NCBI RefSeq assembly: GCF_907164905.1
Contig: NZ_CAJRAF010000002.1
Location: 744,001 to 808,000 of the forward strand
Source of the DNA: Dyadobacter sp. CECT 9275
Lineage (GTDB): Bacteria; Bacteroidota; Bacteroidia; Cytophagales; Spirosomataceae
Direction: 5' to 3'
Length of the DNA: 64,000 nt
Shown piece by piece: positions 54,007 to 63,412 of this stretch (position 1 is its first letter; each line of letters opens with the position of its first letter). Position numbers and translations under genes: made by a program. Under the pieces are notes generated by a model. That model was not told where the DNA came from. It was given only the letters and a program-made list of their open reading frames with translations, and ran no database searches.

Positions 54007-54876
54007 TCAACCCTTTTCCGGGCCGGAACTTGCCCAGATCAGGCCCGGCGCATCCTGAACTTCTATTCCACGGTACATCCGCATAAATCTGCGCTGCTCC
54101 GTAAATCCCTGGGTCGCTGCCCACATCACAGCGGGCTGATTGGGTACCGGAATATCTATATAAACCTGCTTTCCTACGAAATGAGATACCACCGCATCCA
54201 GTACCTTACCGCCCGAATCCGGCGTTAAAGCCACAGCCGGACCGATCTGCACTGCATTGCAGCCTTCTCTGAATCCGGCAAATGCAGTTACGGTGTTTTC
54301 ACCGGGGAGGCTATCATAATAAAACGGACTATCGGCTATTCTAAGCAAAGCGTTCACAAATGATTTCCGATCCGTGCCAGTAGCTTTTTTATCCAGATCC
54401 ATTATTTCCGCCATGATTTGAGAATCTGTTGAAACAACCTGTAAATCTCCCCGGTATAAATCAGCCGGAGCAGGATATCCGCAAAACCGTATCACTTCAT
54501 ATTCTTCACGGAAACCCAATTTTTTGTACAATCCCTGCCCCATTGCCGTTGCATCCAGCCTGATCGTTTCCACGCCGTTTCTTTCCAGGTAAGCTATTGC
54601 ATACTCAACCATTCGCCGGGCGATTCCCTGCCCTCTTGCTTTTTTATCCACTAGTACCATGGCAATCCATCCGATTCCTCCCAACCGGCAGGTGGTGGTT
54701 GTGGCCAGGGGAAAATTGTCTGCCATGGCGACAAAACAGCCTTCGGGTTCCAGTTCCATGGCACGCAGCCAGTCGGCATCGAGCTGGTTCCATCCGGCCT
54801 CCTGCACCAGATGTCGGCATAGAGGCAGGTCAGTTGCGCTCATTGGTCTGATCTGGAAAGCGGATGCTTCTTGCAT
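54007..54876 (-). CDS. GNAT acetyltransferase with second acetyltransferase-like domain
   Basis: A 289-residue cytoplasmic protein. The N-terminal domain (about 8-140) is GNAT-type, with VLVDKKARGQGIARRMVEYAI containing the acetyl-CoA loop (RGQGIA) and TAMGQGLYKKLGF. The second domain (about 155-285; NALLRIADSPFYYD, VNQPAVMWAATQGFTEQRRFMRMYRG) resembles the Acetyltransf_18 domain. The substrate is unknown; such proteins acetylate small amines or antibiotics. ATG 54876 is well placed with TTG before it. Confidence 0.85.
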   Translation of the reverse strand: MQEASAFQIRPMSATDLPLCRHLVQEAGWNQLDADWLRAMELEPEGCFVAMADNFPLATTTTCRLGGIGWIAMVLVDKKARGQGIARRMVEYAIAYLERNGVETIRLDATAMGQGLYKKLGFREEYEVIRFCGYPAPADLYRGDLQVVSTDSQIMAEIMDLDKKATGTDRKSFVNALLRIADSPFYYDSLPGENTVTAFAGFREGCNAVQIGPAVALTPDSGGKVLDAVVSHFVGKQVYIDIPVPNQPAVMWAATQGFTEQRRFMRMYRGIEVQDAPGLIWASSGPEKG

Positions 54877-54963
54877 ACTTTGTAAGTAAATGTCAGTGTC
54901 AGGTTTAAAGGTAAGCAGTTTCTTGTTAGCAGAGAAAAAGTCTGATCCTGAGCATTTCTTACT

Positions 54964-57351
54964 TTATTCTGATCGCAGGCTTTCTACCGGGTTGGTCAAA
55001 CTTGCCTTCACGCTCTGAAAGCTGATCGTTATCGCCGCCAATACGATCGACAGCAATCCGGAAAGTGCAAAAACCCACCATTCAATAGCCACCTTGTAGG
55101 CAAAACCCTCCAGCCAGGCTTTCATGACATACCATCCTATGGGTGAAGCAATGAAAATGGAAATCAATACCAGTCTCAAAAAATCCCGCGACAACAGCAA
55201 TACAACCCCGGATACCGAAGCACCCAGCACTTTTCTTACACCGATTTCCTTCCTTCTTTGCTGTGCTGTGAAGGTTGCAAGGCCGAACAAACCCATGCAG
55301 GCAATAATGATGGCGATCCCCGAAAAGAACAAAAACATTGTTCCCTTACGCTGGTCGGACTGGTACTGCCGGGCAAAAGTCTGGTCCAAAAAGGAATAAT
55401 CAAAGGCAGCGCCTGGATTGACTTGTTCAAATACTTTTTTGGCATAACCCAAAGCGGCTGGTATATCGTGCCCCGAAATACGAACCAGCAGCTTGTCGGT
55501 TCGTTGCTTTTTTAGAACAAGTACCAGCGGGTCTATCTGGTTATGTAGCGACCGTACATGGAAATCTTCCATGACACCGGTGATCTCCACTTTATTCTCA
55601 TCTATTTCTATCAGGCCCTCCCGCCGGTTTTTCCATCCCAGCCGCCGGATCATGGCCTGGTTCACCAATACCGCATCAGTGGTATCGTTCTCCATGACTT
55701 CCGAAAAATTACTACCCTCTTTCAGGCGGATTTTGAGAACATCGAGGAAACTATCATCCACATTAAAATACTCCGTACTGATGGCTCTTTCAACGCCTTT
55801 GGAATAAAAGGAAAAAGTCGATTTGTTGTTCAGGCCATCTCCGATAACGCCATTGGTTAAACTCACGCCACTGATCAACGGACTTTGTAACAATGTGTTT
55901 TTCAGGACCCCGGCAGATTGCTGTATCCCCGCTTCATTCAAAGGAACGATGATAACCTGTTCCTGATTAAATCCCAGCTCTCTTTTTTCCATAAACCTCA
56001 ATTGCCGGTACACCATGATGGTTCCGAAAATCATAATCATCGAGATACTGAACTGTACCACCACCAGCGATTTTCTGAGCATAAAACCTCCGCCATGGAC
56101 AACAGATATTCCTTTCATCACCACCACCGGTTTGAAGCCCGACAGAATAAAAGCCGGGTAAAAGCCGCTGATCAAACCAATGGCCCCAATAAATCCGATA
56201 TACAAAACTATATTTTCAGGATCTAAAACACTCAGAACCAAAGTTTTGTCTGCAAGCTGATTAAAAACAGGTAAGAGCACATAAAGCAGGCAGAGGCTTA
56301 CCACACCCGCCAGAAACGACAGCAGTAACGATTCGGTTAAAAACTGTCCGATCAGTTGCGATCTGCGGGAACCGACCGCTTTTCTGACACCTATTTCCTT
56401 TGTTCTTGCGATTGACCTGGCCGTGGCCAGATTGACATAATTCACCACCGCAATAAAAAGAATGAAAAGGCCGATGACTGAAATCGTATACACGTAACGC
56501 ATAGTGCTGCCATTCTCTTCCCCCATTAAATGCGCGGACCGGAGGTGGATATCACGAAGAGGCTGAAAGGTAATATTAAACCGGACCTTCTTGCCCGTGT
56601 CATCGCCTATCATGCGGGCAATATATTTTTTGTAAAAGGCGGGCATTTTGCTTTCCAGATCCGCTGCTTCCTGTTTATTATTCAGCAGTACATAGGTGGC
56701 TGAATTGAAACTACCCCATCCGTCGGGCACGATGTTACTGACAGCCTGATTGGTATAAGGCAGAATGGCATCAAATTGGAGATGATGGTTGGCCGGTACC
56801 TCTTCCATAACACCTGAAACCGTAAACGGCATATTTTCTTTAACCATCACCGTTTTGCCCAACAGCCCCGATGTTCGCCCAAACAATGCAAGTGCCGTGT
56901 GCCGGGTTAACACCACGTTGTTGGGCCCTGCAAGCGCCGATTGGGCATTACCCTCCAAAAAGCGGTAATCAAAGAAAGAAAACAGTGTTGAATCCGCATA
57001 TATCATGCTTTTTACATTGACCTGTTTTTCTTTGTTCCTGAGCGTCTGGCTGCCTGGCTTGACCCTCAAAGTTTTGCTGATCTGCGGATATTCCTGCTGC
57101 AGTGCAGGACCGAAAGGGGCCGATGACTGCGCCATTTTGTATTCATTATCCTCCCATTTGATATTCAGGTTAATACGATAGATACTTTCGGCATTTTGAT
57201 GGTACCCGTCAAAATGCAGCTCGTCATACACGTACAGTGCCAGCGCCAGGGCGCATGTCATACCGATGGATAAACTTGCCAGAAGCAGTACACTATAAGT
57301 TTTGCTACGGAGGAGGTTCCGCCAGGCGATTTTGAAGTAGTTTTTTAGCAT
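54964..57351 (-). CDS. FtsX-family ABC transporter permease (MacB-like), second copy
   Basis: A 795-residue inner membrane protein with the same architecture as 45528-47912: N-terminal helix (MLKNYFKIAWRNLLRSKTYSVLLLASLSIGMTC), MacB_PCD, FtsX block (ATARSIARTKEIGVRKAVGSRRSQLIGQFLTES), second PCD and FtsX (ATFTAQQRRKEIGVRKVLGASVSGVVLL), ending NPVESLRSE. Its promoter is a sigma-54 type at 57388-57403. These permeases export lipoproteins, peptides or drugs; the role here is unknown. The ATPase must come from elsewhere. Confidence 0.92.
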   Translation of the reverse strand: MLKNYFKIAWRNLLRSKTYSVLLLASLSIGMTCALALALYVYDELHFDGYHQNAESIYRINLNIKWEDNEYKMAQSSAPFGPALQQEYPQISKTLRVKPGSQTLRNKEKQVNVKSMIYADSTLFSFFDYRFLEGNAQSALAGPNNVVLTRHTALALFGRTSGLLGKTVMVKENMPFTVSGVMEEVPANHHLQFDAILPYTNQAVSNIVPDGWGSFNSATYVLLNNKQEAADLESKMPAFYKKYIARMIGDDTGKKVRFNITFQPLRDIHLRSAHLMGEENGSTMRYVYTISVIGLFILFIAVVNYVNLATARSIARTKEIGVRKAVGSRRSQLIGQFLTESLLLSFLAGVVSLCLLYVLLPVFNQLADKTLVLSVLDPENIVLYIGFIGAIGLISGFYPAFILSGFKPVVVMKGISVVHGGGFMLRKSLVVVQFSISMIMIFGTIMVYRQLRFMEKRELGFNQEQVIIVPLNEAGIQQSAGVLKNTLLQSPLISGVSLTNGVIGDGLNNKSTFSFYSKGVERAISTEYFNVDDSFLDVLKIRLKEGSNFSEVMENDTTDAVLVNQAMIRRLGWKNRREGLIEIDENKVEITGVMEDFHVRSLHNQIDPLVLVLKKQRTDKLLVRISGHDIPAALGYAKKVFEQVNPGAAFDYSFLDQTFARQYQSDQRKGTMFLFFSGIAIIIACMGLFGLATFTAQQRRKEIGVRKVLGASVSGVVLLLSRDFLRLVLISIFIASPIGWYVMKAWLEGFAYKVAIEWWVFALSGLLSIVLAAITISFQSVKASLTNPVESLRSE

Positions 57352-57387
57352 GACAACGGCACAATGGTATGGATATATCCGGCGGAA

Positions 57388-57403
57388 AGCAATAATCGTT
57401 CCC
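57388..57403 (-). promoter_or_regulatory. Sigma-54 (-24/-12) promoter of the FtsX permease at 54964-57351
   Basis: The minus strand reads GGGAACGATTATTGCT (57403 to 57388), two mismatches from TGGCACG-N4-TTGCW, with GG (57402-57401) and GC (57390-57389) ten bases apart. Transcription would start near 57378, giving a leader of about 26 bases before the ATG at 57351. It matches the promoter in front of the other FtsX gene. Confidence 0.8.
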
Positions 57404-57457
57404 TACGGCAAAATAAACACAAAATACTGACTTCGAGGCATATACAAACCCTCTCAA

Positions 57458-57493
57458 TGTCCGTAACCGGACATGACTGTCCGATTCCGGAGA
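57458..57493. promoter_or_regulatory. Tandem activator palindromes TGTCCG-N4-CGGA[C/G]A (FtsX 2)
   Basis: TGTCCG-TAAC-CGGACA (57458-57473) is perfect; TGTCCG-ATTC-CGGAGA (57478-57493) has one mismatch. Their starts are 20 bp apart, two helix turns, so two dimers would bind the same face. The near edge lies 56 bp upstream of the -24 GG (57402). Because the lipoprotein gene at 57602 is divergent, it may share control, though it has no visible sigma-54 promoter. Confidence 0.8.
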
Positions 57494-57601
57494 CCAAATC
57501 AAACGCCCGATATACCCTGTCAGAGAAATTACTGCGCTTTGCTTGCAACCAAAGCGCGCGCAGGAGGGTCTGTAAGGTAACCCATCATCAATCCTTAACA
57601 C

Positions 57602-58282
57602 ATGAAAAATAGAGTAACAGGAATTTTACTTTTATTAACCGCGCTGGTGACCAGTTGCCAAACAGATGACAAGGCGGAGGTAACCCCGGCTAACACAAGT
57701 GTAACCTCCCGGCTTATCGGTACCGACAGCATTGCAACCGGGAGTTTTCTGGGCATACCCGTCCACGCAGAAGCCAGTCTTGCCTATCAGGCCATCCAGG
57801 AGCTTCAGAGCAAGGGAGTTTCTTACCTGAATATCGTTGGTAATGTTTCTTCGGATCTTGAACAATTGCATAACCGCATCCCTCTATATAGCTACATTCT
57901 GCTCGACCGCAATCAGGGAACAGATTCAGGTATACAGATTACACTCGAATCGGGAAAAGTAAAAAGTATTTACCTGAACAGCGGGGCCAAACTGACGCAG
58001 TGGCCTTCCAACAGCAGACCGGAGTCTTCCGTTCGTTTGGGTGACAATTCAGGAGATCTCTATGAAAAATTTGTCAGGATCAAAGCGCAGAGCTCCTATG
58101 GAAACAAATTTGAGCGCATCATGTTGTTGACCAAAGACATATCCTCTTCTTACGATCGGGTAATGGCCCAGTCTCCGCAATGGTATTTTGTGAACAAAAC
58201 CGGCAGTCTATGGGACCAGATTCAGGTATACCTCAAAGATGGCAGGGTCAATTACATTAAAGTATCGCATTATAAAGATTAA
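57602..58282 (+). CDS. Lipoprotein of unknown function
   Basis: A 226-residue protein with a lipobox (VTSC, Cys19). The mature part is beta-rich with polar loops (GTDSIATGSFLGIPVHAEASLAYQAIQELQSKGVSYLNIVGN, LLDRNQGTDSGIQITLESGKVKSIYLNSGAKLTQWPSNSRPESSVRLGD) and ends IQVYLKDGRVNYIKVSHYKD. No family is recognised. It is divergent from the FtsX gene, and ends before a terminator. Confidence 0.75.
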   Translation: MKNRVTGILLLLTALVTSCQTDDKAEVTPANTSVTSRLIGTDSIATGSFLGIPVHAEASLAYQAIQELQSKGVSYLNIVGNVSSDLEQLHNRIPLYSYILLDRNQGTDSGIQITLESGKVKSIYLNSGAKLTQWPSNSRPESSVRLGDNSGDLYEKFVRIKAQSSYGNKFERIMLLTKDISSSYDRVMAQSPQWYFVNKTGSLWDQIQVYLKDGRVNYIKVSHYKD

Positions 58283-58290
58283 AAGCACTG

Positions 58291-58332
58291 GTTGCCGGTC
58301 GGGCCACTTTATTTAGCGGGCGGACCGGCAAC
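58291..58332. terminator. Terminator between the lipoprotein and sulfatase genes
   Basis: GTTGCCGGTC (58291-58300) pairs perfectly with GACCGGCAAC (58323-58332). The stem is GC-rich and lies between convergent genes, and is followed on the plus strand by TCTTTACATTT. Confidence 0.8.
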
Positions 58333-58362
58333 TCTTTACATTTACCCTTCCATCCCGGTTTA

Positions 58363-59775
58363 TCAACGGGTACCTTTCTTCAGCAAGCCAGATAGCTCCG
58401 CAACCCTGTTCCTGTATCGATTTGCTGAAGCCAAATTCGTGAATTCTTCCGGATCATTCCGTTCATCATACAGTTCCGTTCCCGATCTGCCCTCGTCCCA
58501 TTCGGTATATCTCCACCTTTCCGTGCGCACACTTCTACCCGTTATTTTTCCCTTTTGGATCTGAGAGAAGGCAGGCCTGTCCCACTTTGCGGATGGCCGC
58601 CTGAGCAGTTGCACCAGGCTTTTTCCTTGTGTCCCCGAGGCCGGTAAACCACACAATTCAGCGATGGTCGGGTAAATATCCAACAATTCTACGGTGCGTG
58701 CGGATTGCCTACCTTTTAAGCCACCAGGAACCGAGATCAGCAGCGGAGCTTTGGCCGAATTTTCAAAGAGGCTGAATTTCTGCCACTGTCCATGCTGCCC
58801 CAGGTTATATCCATGATCACTCCAGAACACGATGATGGTATGTTCCGATAACTTCAACCGGTCGAGGGCGTCGAGCAGCTTACCAACCTGTGCATCCATG
58901 AAAGTAATACTGGCATAGTAAGCACGTTGTGCCTGGCGGCGTTTATCTTCATCCAGTCCGTAATGCGGCGGGTTTGTAAAAATAGCAGCTTTGGGTACAT
59001 CATCCAGGTCATTCGCAACTTCCCTGGCAAGGGGGATTTTGTCCAGCGGGTACAGATCAAAGTATTTTTTCGGGGCCACGTAAGGGCAATGTGGCCTGAA
59101 AAACCCAACTGCCAGGAAAAAAGGTTCATCCTTTTTCTCTTCGAGCAGTTTCACCGCTTCGTTCGCAATCATACCATCGGTTTGTTCATCGTCCGTGCCG
59201 TCGGCGGCCAGATAGGCAAAAGCAGCCCCCAGACCATGACCAGGCGTGAGGTTGGTCAGCAACCGTTCTTCTGCCTTGTCTCTTCCTTTGGGATTGATAA
59301 CCTTATGCCATGAAACGGGATCATCCATCCCATCAGTACCAATTTCATTGGGTACGCCGTAATGAAATATCTTACCAACCCGTGCGCTGAAATAATTGTT
59401 GTTTTTGAACAGCTGCGGCAACGTGACCACATCGGGCAAATTGGTTCGGAAATTGGTTTTCAAATCATAAACACCTGTCACATCCGGACGGCGGCCGGTC
59501 AGAAGCGACGCCCGGCTTGGCCCGCATAACGGAAATTGCGAATACGCCCGACTGAAAAGCACGCCTCGTTGGGCCAGCCGGTCGATGTGCGGTGTTTGGA
59601 CAAGCGGGTTACCAAAACACCCTATGTCATTGTTCAGGTCATCGCTGGATATAAACAGGATGTTATATCTTTTTGCTGGCTTCGCTCGCACAGCTTGTCC
59701 GAAACAGCCAGAAGACAGTTCCAGCATGGCCCCCAGCAAAAATGCGAAGAAAGAAAAGATGAATCGGTTTTTCAT
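58363..59775 (-). CDS. Sulfatase (iduronate-2-sulfatase-like), secreted
   Basis: A 470-residue protein with a signal peptide (to about residue 27, CFGQ). It carries the metal-binding Asp45-Asp46 and the formylglycine signature C84-G-P-S-R88 followed by ASLLTGRRP, which an FGE or anSME enzyme must activate. The ISSDDLNNDIGCFG and LCGPSRASLLTG phrases place it close to iduronate-2-sulfatase-type S1 enzymes. It should desulfate an acidic or fucose-containing glycan. ATG 59775 is preferred to 59808 because the signal peptide starts here. It is the last gene of a minus-strand operon with the sulfatase upstream, 26 bases apart. Confidence 0.9.
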   Translation of the reverse strand: MKNRFIFSFFAFLLGAMLELSSGCFGQAVRAKPAKRYNILFISSDDLNNDIGCFGNPLVQTPHIDRLAQRGVLFSRAYSQFPLCGPSRASLLTGRRPDVTGVYDLKTNFRTNLPDVVTLPQLFKNNNYFSARVGKIFHYGVPNEIGTDGMDDPVSWHKVINPKGRDKAEERLLTNLTPGHGLGAAFAYLAADGTDDEQTDGMIANEAVKLLEEKKDEPFFLAVGFFRPHCPYVAPKKYFDLYPLDKIPLAREVANDLDDVPKAAIFTNPPHYGLDEDKRRQAQRAYYASITFMDAQVGKLLDALDRLKLSEHTIIVFWSDHGYNLGQHGQWQKFSLFENSAKAPLLISVPGGLKGRQSARTVELLDIYPTIAELCGLPASGTQGKSLVQLLRRPSAKWDRPAFSQIQKGKITGRSVRTERWRYTEWDEGRSGTELYDERNDPEEFTNLASANRYRNRVAELSGLLKKGTR

Positions 59776-59801
59776 TTTACCAGCTGTTAGCTCATGATAC
59801 A

Positions 59802-61271
59802 CTACCATTTCAGCAACAGGGTATCACCCATCATTTTCTGCTCAGCCAACAGCCTGTTTTTCAGATCACGAATCAGGCCTTTATTTTGCTGACTTCCAGC
59901 AATATCCTTTTTTTCTCCCGGATCATTCCGCAGGTCGAACAGCAGGGTCTTGTTTATTTTTGGGTAATAGATCAGTTTGTACCTGTCCGTCCGTACCATC
60001 CTTTGTGTGTCCATGTAACAACCATATATCCCTGTATACTGGCTCGTTTTATTTTTATTTTTGATCAAAGGAAGCAGACTGTTGAAAAACACATGCTGCG
60101 GCTTTGGGACAGCCGCCAGCTCGTAGGTAGTGGCCATAATATCCTGCAAATACACCTGCTGATCTCTTTTTTCATGTTTGGGAATCCCCGGGCCAGCCAC
60201 AATAAGGGGCGTCCGCACGCTGTGATCAAACATGCTCTGCTTGCCGAGCAATCCATGATGCCCCACAGACAACCCGTGGTCGGAAGTGAAAAACAGATAG
60301 GTATTCTCCATTTTCCCGCTCTTTCTGAGCGCCTGCAAAATCCTTCCGATCTGCTCGTCCAGGTGAGTAATGCTGGCATAATATTCCTGAATATGCTTTT
60401 TTACCGCGTATGGCGTACGCGGAAAGGGAGCAAGCTGCTCGTCGCGCAGGTCGGCGCCACAGCCCATAGCGTCTTTGAAAGGATACTCGTCCAGATAACT
60501 GTCCGGTAAAACAATTTTCTCAACCGGGTACATATCCACAAATTTCTTTGGAGCCTGTCTGGGGTCATGAGGAGCGTTGAAAGCCAGGTACATAAAAAAA
60601 GGCGATTCCCGCCGACTGGCTTCCTGAATATAACCTACGGCATCATCAGCGAGTACCTCACTCCAGTGTTTTCCGCCTTTCCAAAAGCCTCCGTTTTCCT
60701 CATCCCAGGGTTGCCAGGCAGTATCATTTACGGCTAATGGCCGGTTGTAACCTTTGGGTGTCTGGTTGGGCATGCCGGGCCGTTCATGAATCACATGATC
60801 AAATAACTTGTTCACATCGGCACGCACGTGCCATTTGCCGGTCATATACGTTTCGTAGCCTGCCTTTTTAAGCTGCTGACTCCAGAAGCCGCCCTTTTCC
60901 ATCAAAGTCCCCAGTTTTTTTTCCTGCTGCTGCGCCTTCCATACGGGAAACCCGGTGACGAGCATGGTACGGCTGGCCACACATACGGCACCATGCCAGG
61001 CACCCATGTTATAGGCATGAGTGAAGGTAGTTCCCGCAGCCGCCAGTGAATCCAAATTAGGGGTAATGATCTGTCCGTTACCCAATGCATGAATGGTGTT
61101 GTATCGCTGGTCGTCGGTATAGATAAAAATAATATTGGGCTTTTCTGCCGCCCCCATTTCCGGAGACGGGTGCCTGATACTGCTGATGGTAAGTACCGCA
61201 GAGATGCTCAGGGTAATGCCAAACAGTAGTCTTCTTAGGCCGGTTCGGTGATTTTTAATGAGTGTTTTCAT
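59802..61271 (-). CDS. Sulfatase with Cys-X-Ala-X-Arg signature, secreted
   Basis: A 489-residue protein with an N-terminal signal or anchor helix (about 11-31). It carries the metal-binding Asp53-Asp54 (FIYTDDQRYNTIHALGN) and the signature C97-V-A-S-R101 (CVASRTMLVTG). The family accepts Pro or Ala at the third position, so the enzyme can still be matured to formylglycine. FFTSDHGLSVGHHGLLGKQS is the conserved C-terminal metal-binding block. It starts one base after the stop of the prolyl oligopeptidase gene, so translation is probably coupled. Confidence 0.88.
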   Translation of the reverse strand: MKTLIKNHRTGLRRLLFGITLSISAVLTISSIRHPSPEMGAAEKPNIIFIYTDDQRYNTIHALGNGQIITPNLDSLAAAGTTFTHAYNMGAWHGAVCVASRTMLVTGFPVWKAQQQEKKLGTLMEKGGFWSQQLKKAGYETYMTGKWHVRADVNKLFDHVIHERPGMPNQTPKGYNRPLAVNDTAWQPWDEENGGFWKGGKHWSEVLADDAVGYIQEASRRESPFFMYLAFNAPHDPRQAPKKFVDMYPVEKIVLPDSYLDEYPFKDAMGCGADLRDEQLAPFPRTPYAVKKHIQEYYASITHLDEQIGRILQALRKSGKMENTYLFFTSDHGLSVGHHGLLGKQSMFDHSVRTPLIVAGPGIPKHEKRDQQVYLQDIMATTYELAAVPKPQHVFFNSLLPLIKNKNKTSQYTGIYGCYMDTQRMVRTDRYKLIYYPKINKTLLFDLRNDPGEKKDIAGSQQNKGLIRDLKNRLLAEQKMMGDTLLLKW

Positions 61272-61272
61272 A

Positions 61273-63387
61273 TTATTTCCAAGTGAGTCCCATATTCCGG
61301 AACATGAAGGCGTAAAGATAGGCGGACGTTTCTAGAGACTTTTTGGCATTACTGGCTCCATGCCCTGAGTTGATGTCCACCCTGAGCAACAGCGGGTTTA
61401 CCGAACTGCCTCCTGCCTTTGCCTGCAGAGCAGCGGCGTATTTGAACGAATGAGCAGGTACTACGCGGTCGTCATGATCGGCGGTGGTAATGAGCACGGC
61501 AGGATATTGCCCTCCCTGACGGATATTGTGCAGCGGCGAATAGGCATAAAGGCTTTTGAATTCGGTAGGATTTTCACTGCTGCCAAATTCCGATGTCCAG
61601 CTCCAACCGATCGTAAATTTGTGAAACCGCAACATGTCCATCACGCCAATAGACGGAAAAGCCACTTTGAATAGTTCGGGACGCTGGTTCATGACCGCTC
61701 CCAGTAACAAGCCCCCGTTGGAACCGCCCTGAATGGCCAGGCGCTCCGGTGAGGTGTATTTTTCCCTGATGAGGTATTCGGCACAGGCAATGAAATCATC
61801 AAACACATTTTGCTTGTTAAGCTTGGTGCCCTGCTGGTGCCACTGCTCTCCATACTCCCCTCCTCCCCGGAGATTGGGCTGAATGTAAACGCCACCCTGA
61901 TCCAGGAAGGCAATCCGGGTAGGACTGAACGTGGGTGTCCAGCTAACGCCAAACCCTCCGTATGCATATATGAGTGCGGGAGCATTGCCATTTTTTTTAA
62001 AACCCTTTTTGTATATAACCGATGCAGGGATTTTGGTACCATCTTTACTTGCGTAGAACAGTTGCTCCACCTCATAGTCATCAGGATTAAACTGCACCTC
62101 GGGCTTGCGGAAAACGCTGCTTTTTTGGGAACGGATGTCATACCGAAAAATCGTGGGAGGATAATTCAGGGAGGTATAGTTGTAAAATACAAAGTGATCA
62201 CCCGTTTCTCCGGCAAAACCCGTGGCGGTACCAAGTATGGGTATTTTCACTTCATTCTCCAGTTCGCCCTTCATATTAAACACAAGGGCTTTGGTACTAA
62301 CATCCTTAAAGTAAAGTGCAAAAATCTTTCCTCCGGCCGCACCCACTCCCTGCAGCGACTCCGGCTTTTCTGGTAAAAAATCCTGCCAGTTGCCTGTCCT
62401 TGCATCGTAGGAAAGTATCTTGCCATTGGTGGCATTTTCATTGGATTCAAATAAAAACCTCTCCCCGGCATTCGTGACATAATTGTATTTAAAACCGGAT
62501 ACCTCTGCCTTCACCGGTAAAAACTTGTTTGTACCGCGGCGCAGCAGCCATAAGCCATTCCCCTCCTTTCCCTTCCCGCGATCTCTCACGCTGAGCAATG
62601 CAAAATCTTCGTCTTCGGTGGTGGTAATGTTGTGAAAGCGCTGCGGGTTAGCGGGATCAGAAAAGATGAGTTTGTCGTCCTCCTGCCGGGTGCCTAGCGT
62701 GTGATAAAACACCTGGTGGTTTTCATTTTTGGCAGCAAGCAAAGAACCTTCGGGTTTCGGATAACGGCTGTAATAAAACCCATTTCCCTGCCACCCCACC
62801 GTGGAGAGTTTAACCCATTCTATTTTATCGTCCAGAAACCGAAGTGTATGCATGTTCATGACCTGGTACTCCCACCAGTCAGATCCACCTTTTGAAAAAC
62901 CAAATACCGCATGGTCACCCGATTTCGAAAGACTGAAAACTACCAGCTTTGTGGTACCGTCTGCGGAAAGCTGGTTGGGGTCCATGACGGTTTCCACTTT
63001 GCCTGTTTCCTCGTTCTGGCGATACAAAACGGGCTGGTTTTGCATGCCATCGTTTTTATAGAAATAAATAAAGGCCCCCTTTTTGCGCGGAGACAGATAT
63101 TTGGGATAGTTATTTACCCTTTCCAGATCTTTATAAATTTTGTCTTTGAAGGGAATGTTGTCAAGATAATTGTAACTAAGCTCATTCTGGGCTTTGACCC
63201 AAGCCGCCGTTTCAGCCGAACGGTCGTCTTCCAGCCAGCGGTAAGGATCCGCCACTTTCACGCCATGATAATCATCAGTGACATCCACCATTTTGGTAAC
63301 AGGATACTTCGGTATCCCTTGGCCCATGCACCAGCCCCAGGTGATCAAAAAAAGAACAAGTGCCTTTACTATGACTTTCATTTCCAT
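61273..63387 (-). CDS. Prolyl oligopeptidase (S9A family), secreted
   Basis: A 704-residue protein with a signal peptide (MEMKVIVKALVLFLITWGWCMGQ). An N-terminal seven-bladed propeller (about 80-430) covers a C-terminal alpha/beta-hydrolase domain with the active-site serine in GGSNGG, Asp in HDDRVVP and His in SGHGASN, and GGFGVSW/RGGGEYGEQWH typical of S9A. The enzyme cleaves short proline-containing peptides. In this sulfatase/fucosidase operon it may process peptide parts of glycoproteins, but the link is only positional. The start may also be the ATG at 63381. Confidence 0.92.
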   Translation of the reverse strand: MEMKVIVKALVLFLITWGWCMGQGIPKYPVTKMVDVTDDYHGVKVADPYRWLEDDRSAETAAWVKAQNELSYNYLDNIPFKDKIYKDLERVNNYPKYLSPRKKGAFIYFYKNDGMQNQPVLYRQNEETGKVETVMDPNQLSADGTTKLVVFSLSKSGDHAVFGFSKGGSDWWEYQVMNMHTLRFLDDKIEWVKLSTVGWQGNGFYYSRYPKPEGSLLAAKNENHQVFYHTLGTRQEDDKLIFSDPANPQRFHNITTTEDEDFALLSVRDRGKGKEGNGLWLLRRGTNKFLPVKAEVSGFKYNYVTNAGERFLFESNENATNGKILSYDARTGNWQDFLPEKPESLQGVGAAGGKIFALYFKDVSTKALVFNMKGELENEVKIPILGTATGFAGETGDHFVFYNYTSLNYPPTIFRYDIRSQKSSVFRKPEVQFNPDDYEVEQLFYASKDGTKIPASVIYKKGFKKNGNAPALIYAYGGFGVSWTPTFSPTRIAFLDQGGVYIQPNLRGGGEYGEQWHQQGTKLNKQNVFDDFIACAEYLIREKYTSPERLAIQGGSNGGLLLGAVMNQRPELFKVAFPSIGVMDMLRFHKFTIGWSWTSEFGSSENPTEFKSLYAYSPLHNIRQGGQYPAVLITTADHDDRVVPAHSFKYAAALQAKAGGSSVNPLLLRVDINSGHGASNAKKSLETSAYLYAFMFRNMGLTWK

Positions 63388-63412
63388 ATATTATCTGCTC
63401 AAAAATTGTCAG

